From: Tolypocladium sp. Sup5 PDA-1 | Taxonomy: Eukaryota; Ascomycota; Sordariomycetes; Hypocreales; Ophiocordycipitaceae | Assembly: GCA_000750105.3 (NCBI GenBank) | Contig: JPHH03000097.1 | Coordinates: forward strand, 1 to 64,000 | DNA length: 64,000 nt | Reading direction: 5' to 3' | Shown: positions 31,920-43,186 of the stretch, piece after piece | Numbering within the stretch: position 1 is the stretch's first letter | How the letters are laid out: each line of letters opens with the position of its first letter | Program-made: the position numbers and the translations under genes | Notes under the pieces: generated by a model | Seen by the model: the letters and a program-made list of their open reading frames with translations, nothing else | Told to the model about the DNA's origin: nothing | Database searches by the model: none

Positions 31920-32820
31920 ACCATGGAAGGGATTAATTTTTCGCCGTGCCGCGACGAAGTAAGCGCTTATCAGCGCCGTCCCAAAACTCGGGCAATCGAG
32001 GCTTGCATGTGCAAGGATTTCCGCCCCAGTTCAAAAATTGATCGTCCTGCTATCCGAAGAGTCCGTAGTATCATCGAAGCCGCAGGGTGCAGCATGAGAT
32101 AGAGTTGCTACTTTGGGGCTCTTGAGTTTCTTCACCTAATAGCAAGGCTGAAGCATACTCCACAGTGGCAAGTCATGCCAGCCCTATGTCGAGCACGAGA
32201 ATGTCGCCGAACTCTCCACGCACGTTCGTCGGCCAGTGTAATGCAGCTCTATGCTTGTAAGGTCAAGCGAAAGGGTCCCCGGGCTTGCTTCGCCAGAAAT
32301 AATGGCGGATGCGCTGTCCTTTGCTTACTCAAATCCCATTGCGCCTGTGGTCGAAAAAAAAGGCGATGCTGGGTCTGGGGTAGGGGCAAGAAGTGGGCGT
32401 GGAGATGGGAGTTCATCCAGTTCGGCCCCAGTACACAGGCCCAAGGATTCACGTTGCGCTTCAGGGTCGCGATATGCGTCTTTCATGCAAGATGCACGAC
32501 TCTGTGTGACATCGGCCAGGGGTGATCTGAAAACACCAGGAGTGCTCTTCCGATTCTTCAGCTCGCATGCGCAAATCTTCCCCTTGACAGGCGACAGGCG
32601 AGTGGTTTTGCCCTTGCCGTGGGACTTGGCCGCCAAGCTCCTCGTCTCGACTCTGAGAGAAGCCAAGCAAGTCCAGTACAACAGTCCTCACCATGCCTTC
32701 TTCAACCAAGAGACTTGGTCTGCAAGCTTGTCGATGATGTTTATCGGCGGGGTTTTTCGAGCTCGAAGAACCTCGGCAATTGCATGGTGTGCGGCCTCTT
32801 CTCTTATTAGACAATGGCTT
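31920..32820. other. No clear gene; diverged copy of the duplication start
   Basis: Around 32060-32140 the sequence resembles the first 120 bp of the 1.06 kb duplication (GCCGCAGGGTGCAGCATGAG, GATAGAG, TTGAGTTTCT). Frames to the right are open but have no recognisable domain. Confidence 0.4.
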
Positions 32821-33050
32821 TAATGGGTCAAATGGATCTCGGCATACCGGCAAGAGATAAAGCAGCCAAGGCAGGCTTATCCTCCTGGCCTCCTTGGTAG
32901 AGCCTTACCCAAAAGTCATCGACGGTGCTGTGGCGACTGACGTGCTCAGCGACGACCTCAGGCGGGCATGCTACGGTGAAGAGCTGCTGGCTTGGAAGTG
33001 CAGCAAAAAGGTCGAGGAATGTTGCGAAGTCCAAGTGGAAGAACTGTTTC
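32820..33050 (-). pseudogene. Gene fragment, unknown family
   Basis: A minus-strand frame without an ATG reads LDFATFLDLFAALPSQQLF, EVVAEHVSRHSTVDDFWVRL and PALAALSLAGMPRSI before stops. Its composition is that of a folded alpha-helical protein, and it is clearly more coding-like than its surroundings. No start, acceptor or continuation is evident, and I cannot assign a family. Confidence 0.35.
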
Positions 33051-34161
33051 CATCGTATCGGTAGCGCAGGGCTTCCTTCGGTGCCAGGACTGCCCTCTTG
33101 CTTCGGGGTTCCTTGAGAGACCGCAAGGCCAGGCGAGCGTCAACCTGTTCCTTTGTGTAGGTAATCCTTGGGGTAGCCCGTGGTTTTAGAAAATCGAGAG
33201 ATACAAGCTGGGATGTAGACGGTTGCCGAAATGGACAGCTGTGTACAAGTTAGGAGTACCTCCCCTCCCCTTTATGCACTCGGACACACTCGGCTTTGCC
33301 ACGACCTTGCCACGACTCACTCCTCGATCAGCCACCTGCGCTTGCTTCTGACAGACTGGTCACCCAATCAAATCGACGTTTTCTGGGATTGTTGACACAT
33401 TCTTCCGCACAAGTCCGAAGCTGGGATACCTTGCAGATGTGTGGCCGACGAGGCCAAACCATGCAACCGCGACCGACACTCTCGATGTGTTTCTGCACTG
33501 TCAACACGTCCCATCGACTGGGAATTTCCATGTTTTAAACTGTCATTGAGCATGTGGATGGTACAAGTTGGCCGTGAAACGGGCCAACGTGAGCGTGAAG
33601 ACGGTGCAGATTGGCCTCCAAACAGGCCAACATCGTGCAAGCAGAACCAATGATCCGGATATGAAGCAGCCAACAGCGTAGGCAACAGCTGCAATACATT
33701 AGGCAACAGCTGCAGTAGCAGGAGCAGCCGCAGAACAAGGGATCCTGCCTTTCGGTCGAGTAGAGACCAAGGCAGGTATAAAGACGGCTTACAACTGTGA
33801 ATTCGGGCCACAAAGAGCCCCGGTGACGCACCTTGCCCTCTTTCGGTTAGGAGCTCAAGCAGCGTGGAATGATACTTGACGTCAGCAAATCCCTCAGGCG
33901 TGTGACAGTTGCCAACGTGACATTGGGCCGTCTCGGCGGGGGACGTGGTGCAGGCACATATACTAACCAAAAACTGGAGCGTTTCACTCTTTTGTGAATC
34001 TGTTCACGTATAGCAGTCATGGACCCGCTATGTCACGATGCGAGGAGGAACGCAACTATCCGGATGGGCGCCTGAGGTCTGTGGGTGGCGGCTCGAGCCG
34101 TCCCGCCGCAGGGAAAGCAACAGGAGGAGTCAATGCCGCATCTCGCTGAGTAGGAACGGAA

Positions 34162-34169
34162 TATAAAAA
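34162..34169 (+). promoter_or_regulatory. TATA box upstream of 34279
   Basis: TATAAAAA lies 117 bp before the ATG of the following gene, with a CT/CA-rich leader between, as expected of a fungal core promoter. Confidence 0.5.
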
Positions 34170-34278
34170 GGCTCGACGGTCCTCCACGTTCTCAAAATAC
34201 CCTTCCTCACTGGGCAAGAACAGTACAGTACCACAAGCATCTCGACCCATTTCCCTCAGAAGCAGACAACTACCAGAA

Positions 34279-35144
34279 ATGACTACCGTCAATGTCATGT
34301 CTGCAGCGACCATCCCTGGTCTTCACAAGCCGTTTACCAAGGAGGACCTGAAGGAGTCTACCATTATGTAACTCGCGCCTCTCTCTCCCGCCACTCCCTA
34401 ACCGTTTGGCCAACTAGTTCGTGCTGACCTGATGTCTGTGATTGAGGTACAATGGTCTGCCACGGATCCAGTCCGAGATGCATGATCGACATGGACCACG
34501 TCGAAGAACTAGTAGGGATCATCACTCGACATGGCCAGCTTGGGAAGTTCAGTTTCCACCTGGTCCATCGGCATGATCCCATCCCGAATGACACGATCAG
34601 ACTCGAGTCGGGCTTCGGGATCGTGCCGGGCTTCGGGATCATGCCGGGCAAATGGAACAAGCCTACTGCAGTTGACTCTATTGATCTGAACAACTTACAC
34701 GCAGTCGTCTTCAAGTTCGTCCCTACGCAAAGCCGGCTCGTTCCCTTCGAATTCGGCCAAGGACCGTCGCCAATCACCTCCGGAGGTGTTGATGATGAAT
34801 TCGTTCTGGAATTCACCCGCTACCTCGCCAAGAACAACCTGACCAACATGTTTGCGCTCGAGGTCGTTCATCCTACCGAAGGGGGACAGCCCAACGAATG
34901 CACCGCGGAGGTAGAGGTGGACAAGCTCGGTACCGTCGTGCTACCTAAGTCGTTGGTGAATGCGAAGGAGTTCCTGCCCACAGGCTGGCCGGGCCCTCTG
35001 CAGCCTGGCGACAGCGACCCTCCAGCGGGCCAGCCATGGGCCAAGAAGGTTGATGAGTCTCACAAGGTCTTCATCAACATGCCGATCGGGACCGCAGGAG
35101 AATTAGTCCACGAGTTGGTCCGCCAGGGTGTTCTTAACGTCTAA
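34279..35144 (+). pseudogene. Conserved fungal hypothetical protein with one frameshift
   Basis: Exon 1 (34279-34367) encodes MTTVNVMSAATIPGLHKPFT and KEDLKESTI; a 79-nt intron (GTAACT to ATTGAG) follows, and exon 2 opens MYNGLPRIQSEM. At 34477-34484 the sequence GATGCATG shifts the frame; the rest continues in another frame (MIDMDHVEELVGIITRHGQL through VNAKEFLPTGWPGPLQPGD and HKVFINMPIG) to a TAA at 35142. I recall the whole as a conserved Pezizomycotina family of unknown function. An ATGC tandem duplication would explain the +4 shift. A start at 34452 or 34482 would give a shorter protein lacking the conserved N-terminus. Confidence 0.6.
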
Positions 35145-35527
35145 GATTTACTCAGAGAACGCAGCCTCTAGCTGCAGAACCCATGTCGGATTTCGCTTCT
35201 ATAAGGCGGTCAGTCATTTGCCTCCTCCTGTACTGTCATTATCGTCATTTTCCACCCCTGGCGGTCCTTACCGCCAGTTTGAAGCCACGACTTTCACTTT
35301 GTAGCAGAGGCTTCCAGGGCAATACACATATATGTGCTCTGACTTCGCGCATCCTACTTGCATGCCTTGAGCCTGTGTTAGTGGGCAATATGGATGGTAA
35401 TTGTGAGCCATGGATCACTGTAAATTCGAGTCATACAGGAACAGCACAAGTGTCGTGATGTAGGCATTCCTTCATTCATCTCTCGGGTGCGATAGCCTGT
35501 GTGCGACCCGAAGCTGCGACGGCTGGC
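35145..35527. other. Convergent 3' spacer
   Basis: Lies between the 3' ends of a plus-strand and a minus-strand gene; no coding signal seen. Confidence 0.5.
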
Positions 35528-36589
35528 CTAAGGCAGACAAAATGCCTCAAGGCACACGAGACCCGGGTCTCCCTCCGCAAGAGGTAACGCGTTTTCCTTC
35601 TCAGGCCGGCGATCAAAGCCACGGGTCCGAAACAAACCGAATACCCTCCCAACTTCGATCGCTCGCCGATCATCATCGGCAAGATATCCAATTATGCCGT
35701 AGAAGGTGCTCCAAAATTTCTCTCGGAGGAAGTTGTGGTCAGGATGGAAGAACCAGCGTGACGAAGTCTGGACGCCAAGAACAGTTTCGAGACCACCGAG
35801 AGACGTACCAAAAGGGGTAATTTTGGCGTCGGCCCAGTCGACGATGCCGGTGATGCGACCATTGTCCTTATCCACGTGGATGTTCATCTCTAAGAGGTCG
35901 TCGTGGTTGAGCACCATCGGGTAGTCCGACCGAAAGAGTAGTGGAAGTCCTTGGCGTACCTCGTCTAGCTTCAATTGAAAGCGGTCGGGCAGGCCTTGGG
36001 AAAGTTGGTCGAGGATCTTAGAATAATGGGCGAACAATGCGCGGGCGACATCCGGTGACTGCTTCAATCTAGCCTGTTCGTCCACGCCGAAGCGAAGAGT
36101 CTAGTCCTTGAATTAGTAAGGAGCTCAATGCGATATGACACGCGCGTCAACAGACCTCGCAAAGTCCTCCACAGTTCGAAGAAGATGCTGCTCCATCCCA
36201 GGGGCGAGGAGCTGACGCCGGGCTCGACAGAAGGCGACTCCCGCCACGAGATCCATCTCGTACATGTAGAGATCACTCAACATGCCACGGAACTCGCAGT
36301 TGGGGACAAATTCTCCATAAGTTTGCCGTGCTTGGTGGACGATGTCGATATTCAGGGCCGAGTTGCGGAATTGGACGACTTTCCGCTGGTCACCAGCGTC
36401 GGCTGCCACGGTGTAGCTGGTCTGACCTTGTACTAGCGTGGGAGAGACTGGACTTTTGGTAATGGTCGCAGCCCTGTGATTGCAATCATCGCTCGTAATG
36501 GACTTGTGCTGGCGGAAAAAGTTGGCAATCTGAAATGTGGACAGTACGTCAATGTCCTCCGCCCTCACCGCATATACGGAGATATCCAT
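35528..36589 (-). pseudogene. APH-like phosphotransferase family member, frameshifted
   Basis: From the ATG at 36589 the first part ends ARRQLLAPGMEQHLLRTVED FAR. A probable 55-nt intron follows (GTCTGT donor, TACTAAT branch, CTAG acceptor, about 36156-36102), leading to LFASAW, after which the frame breaks near 36065-36090. The second part in the other frame has the phosphotransferase signature: VLNHDDLLEMNIHVD (catalytic-loop HxDxxxxNI) and GRITGIVDWADAKITPFG (metal-binding D). An optional 39-nt in-phase intron sits near the N-terminus. These proteins resemble aminoglycoside/choline kinases but substrates in fungi are mostly unknown. A single indel separates it from a full gene, so an assembly error is possible. 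Confidence 0.6.
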
Positions 36590-37181
36590 CAGCAGATGAT
36601 GTGAGTGTCTTGAGGTGCGGTCGGGACGATGAAGGAGGTTAGAGCACGAACGCGCTCCTCAGTTGGTTACGCGTTCAGAACAACCAATCATTGGCGGGCG
36701 GTCATTCCGTGGCCATCAGTCAGCCACAAGCGGTTGTGTCAACACTGCCAGCGAGCATCGCGGTGGTTGGTCAGGGACTGCTAGGGCCTGATTGGCTGTG
36801 AGATGGTGGTGGGCTGCTGGCGAGACGCAGCCCCAATCCAGTTAGGCCGAGGCGGCAAGAGGACCACTCGGTTCGCGTGTGTTGACAACCGCATTACAGC
36901 ACTGTCCAGACCGCGCTCCGACGAAACAGCGACATCACCAACAAATCCACAAACACCGACGTTGAAGGTCTCTTCATCTCTTTCTTGAACCATTGCATGC
37001 GCTGTACCACCAGTATCATCAGCTGACGATAACCACTTGATTTGCTTGCACCTTCCAATCAGGTCCGTCGTTGGCTGGCTGGGGAGCGTCCGGTTTGACC
37101 AAACGAGCCTGGCCTTGACCAGTACCTTGAGAAGTGCTCGATCATATTCTGACGTAACCGTTTGCCTACGCCACAATCACG
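36590..37181. promoter_or_regulatory. Divergent intergenic region
   Basis: Separates divergently oriented genes at 35528-36589 (minus) and 37182 (plus), so it probably holds both promoters. No clear TATA box stands out. It contains a GGTTGGTCAG/TTGGCTGGCTGG-rich segment but no repeat or gene that I can name. Confidence 0.35.
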
Positions 37182-37511
37182 ATGGACAATATCGAAGAGC
37201 TGCGACGAAGGCTCCAAGAGGAGCAACGCCGCCGCGAGGAGGCTGAGAATCGCGCATTGGAGGCCCAACGCCGACGCGATGCAGCCGAAGAACTTGCCGT
37301 AGCCTCGCGGCCACAGACTCTTCAGCAATATCTCGAGACCTGCCATTCGCTCCATCTTGCTATTCAGGTCGTAACGGACCGATCTTTGACCACGCAAGGC
37401 GAAACAACCAATCCTGCCGGCCGAATTTTCCCTCGACGAATTATCCCCTGGGACGACTTTGCAACGAGGCAAGAAGAGTGCCATCACACAAGCAGCTCCA
37501 TCGTCTGGTGA
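37182..37511 (+). CDS. N-terminal fragment of an accessory fungal protein
   Basis: Begins at an ATG with a charged coiled coil (EELRRRLQEEQRRREEAENR ALEAQRRRDAAEE), then LQQYLETCHSLHLAIQVVTD and GRIFPRRIIPWDDFATRQEE, ending soon after at a TGA. I recall this arrangement as the N-terminal part of longer proteins in fungal accessory regions, some of which carry a kinase-like domain downstream. Here the conserved part stops at 37475 and no continuation is visible, so it is a truncated gene or first exon. Function unknown. Confidence 0.45.
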   Translation: MDNIEELRRRLQEEQRRREEAENRALEAQRRRDAAEELAVASRPQTLQQYLETCHSLHLAIQVVTDRSLTTQGETTNPAGRIFPRRIIPWDDFATRQEECHHTSSSIVW

Positions 37512-38142
37512 TATTGCTGAGAAAATCGATCATCCGTCGCCCTCAAGCTTAGGCTGGTGATCCATCGTGTCGGGTCTTGGACCTCGGCCGTTTCGGTATC
37601 TGGAGACATCCGTTCACGGCGCCACGAGATGGTGAGCACTTGGTCCCAGTCGCAAGCTTTGAAGGATTTCTGCCTCCTGATACACCTACGTGGCTTGGTC
37701 CCTTTTGTTTCTATCCCAGCTGCCAAACGAATCTGCTAATACTCGATTCGAGATCGCGATGCCAAGCTCATTCTGCGAGTAGGGAGCTGGGCTCGACGGA
37801 CGTCGATACGATATATAAGAGTAAGTAGCTAAGTGTCGCGGGATTGAATTAGGGAAGCTAAATGTACGGAAGCAGAGGATCGTCGAAACTTTCTGCTCTA
37901 TTCTCACACGTTGCCATATCCCAGCCCTAAAACAGCACGCGGATGCTACCTGTGGCCGCTCTGAGAACCATGACAGTACCAATTGGGACGTCCCAGTCCA
38001 CCCCAAAGGCTTTGTGTGAGTCAACAGAGCTTACTGCTCTACCAATGACACCCATGGCTGATGGGCCGGTGTGTTTGCGAGGGAAAGACTAAACTAAGAA
38101 CACAGTTCAAAGGCCAATTTATCGACTCTAAAGGGACAGAGG
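37512..38142. other. No recognisable gene
   Basis: Short frames only. No domain recognised; includes the downstream regions of both flanking genes. Confidence 0.4.
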
Positions 38143-39109
38143 CTACACGGCAAGTGTGACTGGTTGATACTCGTAGCGCAGACATTGGATGTCGCTGTAA
38201 CCTCCTTGGCCGCCATTGCTATTGCCTGCACCACTGATGTAAGCTTTAATGTAACATTGCCTTCGGAATCGACTTACATCGTTTAAAGTTATCTATCATG
38301 ACTTCGGAACAATCAGTTGATGAGGTAGCAACGGACTGGCGCGTTTTCGACTGGCAATTTGGTATCCAGCTAATGGTATAGCGGTAGAAATGACCGTTCC
38401 CATTCCAGAACGTCGTAGATATACTATCACTCTGATTGTCGAGGTCTCTGACTCCATTCTCGTTGCAAAATCGGGTTGCATAACTTTCTTGAAACCCTTC
38501 GTCTGTTGTCAACTCTCCACGTTGGTGGCATTTCAAACCTTGGAATATTTCAGACGATCTTGTGGATCCACTGCAGATTGCGTCCAAAGATGCCTTGGGG
38601 TCATCTCGAGTTCCTGATGCAAAACCTTCGGTCGCGAGCGATTGTGTGGGGGAGCGTGTTTCGGATGGTTCTCGAGATGGAGACATCGTTGTACTCGCGG
38701 CGCTGTTGTATTGGGCACTTGAAACGAAGGAAACAGTGGTGGGCGTTGAGTGAGCTATTGCAGAAAATTGTGTTGCTCCCTGCGTTTTAATGATTGTTGG
38801 AGATGGACTCACTTGACAGCCCTGAGTCCTGCTATGCCGCAGTTCGAAGACAGCATTGCCGTCAGAGCTTGTCCAGGTCGCTGGTGGTACGGCGGGAGCG
38901 AATGGCACAGTGTATGTTTCACCGGCTTGGACAAAATCAGGCTTAAGTCCAGGGTTTAAATCCAAGATACCTTGATATCCAGGAAGGCCAAGCTTGTCCA
39001 CAGCGTCCAACATGGCATCACCGCAAGCGACTTTCCAAAGGCCAACACTGGAGTTAGAATCGTCTGCTACTGCTAAGGCAATGTAAAATATGACATGTAA
39101 TTGCCACAT
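38143..39109 (-). CDS. Secreted LysM-like protein with Ser/Thr linker and Cys-rich C-terminus
   Basis: Exon 1 (39109-38278) and exon 2 (38225-38143) join across a 52-nt intron (GTAAGT to TGCAG), giving 304 residues. The first ~16 residues are hydrophobic and look like a short signal peptide. Residues ~28-70 resemble a LysM: CGDAMLDAVDKLGLPGYQGI followed by LDLNPGLKPDFVQAGETYTV. A long Ser/Thr/Pro linker follows. The C-terminal ~125 residues hold seven cysteines and aromatic-rich text (GNGHFYRYTISWIPNC, then FKRC spliced to NSNGGQGGYSDIQCLRYEYQ), similar in style to cysteine domains next to LysM or chitinase modules. LysM modules bind chitin or GlcNAc polymers, so a role at the cell wall or as an effector is plausible but unproven. 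The frame is intact. Confidence 0.6.
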
Positions 39110-40330
39110 GATTTGGGAGGAAGCCGGATGACAACACTGAAACCCTGCTCTTTATGTACGGTAACATGTCGTCAGTTTGTTCCTTTTGACAACCTGGCGC
39201 CTGACCAAATCTTGCCGAAGGATCTTCTGGCCCTGGCGGGTTTTTGACGTCAAACTTACTCGCCCCTTTCAGGTATGTAAACCATCCCAATGCAGCAAGA
39301 AGGGACGCGTGTAAGGTGTAGTATGCACAGGACTATACTTAGCTGCTCTCTGTGAGTAGTCCCTTGTCAGCAAACAGCCGTGAGGCACGCCACACGGCCG
39401 TCTTTTTCTGGACCAACTTCCTACCCGCGTGTCAAAGATATGCGCCGGGATACCCAAGTCTTTCATCTTCTGCAGGACACTAGGACCGCTCTTGCGTACC
39501 TTGGCCTTCTCCTTGATGTCGTGCTCGTGTCACGTAGAAGATATATGCCACTATAATGGCTGCTGGAAAGACAGCAGGCCTGCACTTTTGCTTGAATGGT
39601 CAAGCGGATCTATCCGACAGCTCGTGCGGATGACCCATGCTAGGCTGCTACCGCCGCTCCACTCCTTCTTTCACCGGCTTGTCTGCTTTGATCTGATCCC
39701 TTTCTTGATTCGGGCGGCCTGATGGTGTTCATATGACAGCAGCGCTGTTCAACAGGTCCACAGTACGGAAGCGTGGCTCTATCGTCCAGCTGCGACGAAA
39801 TTTGCAAGCCATTAGCCCTGGTTCATCCATTTCCGACCTTTTCGTTCCTGAATCGCTCATTATTCTTCCATGTGTCAACTTTCTTAGGTGCTCCGGCGGC
39901 CGGATGGTGCGTGGTCCAACAGCGACCGAGCAGACCCACTAAGACGAAATCTCAGCTTCGACAATCTGGCCAGGGCTGATAGTCTGATAATGGTCTAGGC
40001 AGACTTTTTCGGTCGGTTTCCCGGCCATGTTCAATACCATATGCACAGTATCTGTACTTGCCGTTTATGGAGCATGAGTCTGGCAATCCGTGTACATTGG
40101 AGTTGGCCAGTAGTAGGCAAATAGACAGTGAACCAACTAGCCATCGTTAGTTGCAGTCGTGGGGTCTCAGGGCAGAACGAGGCTTCTCCGTGTGAAGGAG
40201 TGGCACATGTTGGCATCCGTACAATAATTTGTCGTCCTCTTTGCGATTGTCGGGACTGGTTCGACATCCGCGCCCCGAGGCGTGGAGGCCTTGTCGGCCG
40301 CTGCTCCAGGGCATAGCAGAGCGCCCGTTG
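39110..40330. other. No clear gene; one coding-like snippet
   Basis: The minus strand near 39530-39400 reads HDIKEKAKVRKSGPSVLQKM then KDLGIPAHIFDTRVGSW, which looks protein-like but lacks start, end and family. The rest shows no signal. Confidence 0.35.
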
Positions 40331-40768
40331 CTAGCTACGAGGCAATATCTGGTTCCTGGATGACGTTGAACCAAGATCGTACTGGACTACTCCTGGAGTT
40401 GTGCCAGTAGGATGGCTAACGACGACATCCCTGAGGTGGATGTCAACGTTCTCCCTCTGGATCCCGGCTCCGATGCCGACCATGAGACCAAACCGAAGAT
40501 GTGGAAGAGAGCTGATCATTCTCCAAGCGGTCGTCGCTGCGGACTCGGTGCCGTATCTTCCAGCGACCAGCGAGGCGATGACAATGTTGTGATCTCCAAT
40601 GCGACCCCACGTATAGGATTTTGTGTCTTTTGGGTGCTTTTTGAAGTTATCCGGCTTTCGATGCCTTTCTTCAAGCACAACTCTTGCTGCTGCCAGTTTC
40701 TTGTCGAGAGCGGTGATCCACCCAACAGTGTACAGTTGAGGGCTTGAAAGTCGCGTAGCTAACTCCAT
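40331..40768 (-). pseudogene. PNP_UDP (nucleoside phosphorylase-like) N-terminal fragment, NLR type
   Basis: The ATG at 40768 opens YTVGWITALDKKLAAARVVL, KDTKSYTWGRIGDHNIVIAS LVAGRYG, ATTAWRMISSLPHLRFGLMV GIGAGI and DIHLRDVVVSHPTGTTPGVV QYDLG. This is the N-terminal phosphorylase-like (Pfs/PNP_UDP_1) domain found at the front of many fungal NLR and ankyrin proteins. After QYDLG the match ends and the frame stops a few codons later; no NACHT, NB-ARC, ankyrin or TPR follows. About half of the usual ~300-residue phosphorylase domain is present. In intact proteins this domain is thought to act on nucleosides in immunity or incompatibility. Confidence 0.75.
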
Positions 40769-40769
40769 G

Positions 40770-41215
40770 GTTGAGGAGAATTTTGTGGTCTATCGCTCGT
40801 CGTTGTCATTCGATCGAGGCACGCGGCCGGTGTGTCCGCGGGCCTACTCCAGGAGACGGATGAAGAAGGAGCTGCCTGTCATCACTGCTGTTACTGGACA
40901 TTCAGTGTGAGAGACGTGATACCTACGCGTATCCGCTGCATCCTGCGCCTAATACACGACCCAGTATTCCGAGTTTCGGCTGTCTGCTTGCGAAGGTTCA
41001 CATCCCAGAATGGCCCGCGCTTTCGCCATCGTGGCTTTGGTGAGAGGGTACAGGGGCTGAGCTGTGGACCGGGTGCCATTCCAGAACATCAGATATCTCC
41101 AGGAGAGGCTCGGTCCAGTAAAAGCAACGTGCTGCTATCGTGCGTACTATCAGGCACAAAATAGTCCGTTGGAAACACTATTAGGCTTAAAGGACTTAGT
41201 TTTGACTAAGAGTAC
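40770..41215. other. No recognisable gene
   Basis: Spacer between the PNP_UDP fragment and the LINE; possible LINE insertion point at about 41216. Confidence 0.35.
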
Positions 41216-42900
41216 AGTAAGAAAAGACGGCGATCATACACTTTACCCTGAAGGCACACAAGTTCGACTCAGAGCCCTTCACGATCAAGGGACAGGTTGT
41301 TGAACCCAAAACCCAAATCAAGGTTCTTGGAATGATCCTAGACTCCGGCCTCAAGTACAAAGAACACATCGGGCGGGCAGCCACCAAGGGCTTGGAAGCG
41401 GCCATGGAGCTGCAGCGGCTGAGGGGTCTTACCCCAGCCACGGCTAGACAACTATTCACAGCCATGGTGGCCCCTGCAGTGGATTACACCTCGAACGTCT
41501 GGATGCACGCCTGCAAGTACAGAAGGGCCAGTCCCATCAATCGAGTGCAAAGGGTTGGAGCACAAGCGATCGTAGGGACCTTCCTCACGGTAGCGACGAG
41601 CGAAGCGGAAGCAGAGGCGCACATCGCGAGCGCACAGGACCGTTTCTGGAGGCGGGCTATCAAGATGTGGACTGACCTTCACACCTTGCCGGCTACCAAC
41701 CCACTCCGCAACGCTACATCCCGAATCCGAAAGTTCAGAAGATATAACCGCTCACCATTTTACGAGATGGCAACGGCACTCAATGAGATACCGGTCGACG
41801 AACTGGAAACGATCAATCCGTTCACATTAGCGCCGTGGGCAGAACGGGTGCAAACCATGGTTGACGACGAGGACAGGACAGAGACGAGAGGGGCAGATCT
41901 GGGCTGGGCAGTACGTGTTGCTGTGAGCAGCTCGGCGCGAAATGGACTGGTAGGAGTTGGTGCGGTGATCGAGCTCCCTGCGTCGGTGCAAGGAGAACCA
42001 AAGCTTGAACGGTTTTCGTTCACACTCGGCATGAGATCGGAGCAAAACCCGTTCTCTGGGGAGCTGGCAGCCATGGCGTACGCGCTCAAGCGTCTGCCAG
42101 AGCTGAGGTATCGCAGCATGGGGATACTGACAAGCAACAAAGCAGCCGTGCTCACACTGCGAAATCCCCGTCAACAATCCGGACAAGAGTACGTCAGATG
42201 CATATACGACGCTATCGATGTATTGAAAGACAAAGGAAACACGGTGGCGACCGTATGGGTACCCGCCAGCGCCGAACATGAACTCATGAAGGCGGCCAAA
42301 GAAGAGGCGCGAGATGCTACTCAGCAGGGCGCTATTCCGGTTTCAAAGTTCCCCAGAATGCGGTCGACGACACTCAACAGGGCACGATCACAACACAAGA
42401 TGGACAGATGCTTGCCAGATGATGTCGGAAAACACTCGAAAAGAGTCGATGCTGCATTACCAGGCAAACACACTCGACAGCTGTACGACAGTTTGTCATG
42501 GAAAGAAGCGAGCGTCCTGGCACAGCTCAGGACGGGCATGGCGAGGTTGAACGGCTACCTCTACAACGTAAACGCAGTAGAGACCCAGCAGTGCGCATGC
42601 GGACAAGCGAGAGAGACGGTCGACCACTTCCTGCTCCCGTGCAGGAAATGGACAGCACACCGAGCCGAGATGTTACAATGCACCGAGACACAGAGAGGAA
42701 ACTTATCGTTCTACCTGGGTGGAAAAGCACCATCTGACGATGCAAAATGGACGCCCAACATGAATGCAGTCAATGCAACAATACGATTTGCGATAGCGAC
42801 AGGCCGACTCGACAACACACTGCATTGACAAAAGGTCGCACGACCTTACCCACCCTTCTTTACTAACCCACCCCACATGAAACACCTCGTGCCATGAACA
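41216..42900 (+). mobile_element. Tad-like LINE, 5'-truncated, C-terminal RT region and RNase H
   Basis: The frame KTAIIHFTLKAHKFDSEPF TI begins without a start at about 41222 and stays open to a TGA at 42826-42828 (530 codons). The first part is the end of the reverse-transcriptase/thumb region (VLGMILDSGLKYKEHIGRAA, LQRLRGLTPATARQLFTAMV, YTSNVWMHACKYR). An RNase H-like region follows (LGWAVRVAVSSSARNGLVGV GAVIE; FSGELAAMAYALKRLPEL; ILTSNKAAVLTLRNP). The end has a C-x-C-x8-H-x4-C motif (CACGQARETVDHFLLPC), as in Tad/I-clade elements. The palm motifs and ORF1 are missing. The RNase H position usually holding Asp reads SN. There are no stops over 1.6 kb, so the insertion looks young and unRIPed. 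Confidence 0.8.
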
Positions 42901-43186
42901 GCAGGCACCGCTTCAGCCGCCGTAGATAGGACGCTGAACACTTGGAGAATAGCCTTCAAGCCAGCTTGCTAATAAATCAACACCCCACGAGATCCCACGG
43001 AGAGATGGAAAACGATGAGACAAGGCTAGTAGTGGACACTGCATGGGCTGTTAGGAGATCATGACAAAGCTTGGGAAATGTAATGTAGATCATCAATAGT
43101 TGCCCTTTCGGCTTAGCCGCTGGGCGTAATCAATTATGTGTGTGTGTATCGGTACATAGGAACTGGTTCCTACCGGGCCACGGTCT

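Noticed and set aside
33660..33720. Tandem repeat TAGGCAACAGCTGCA
   Set aside because: Only two units about 21 bp apart; too short to interpret.
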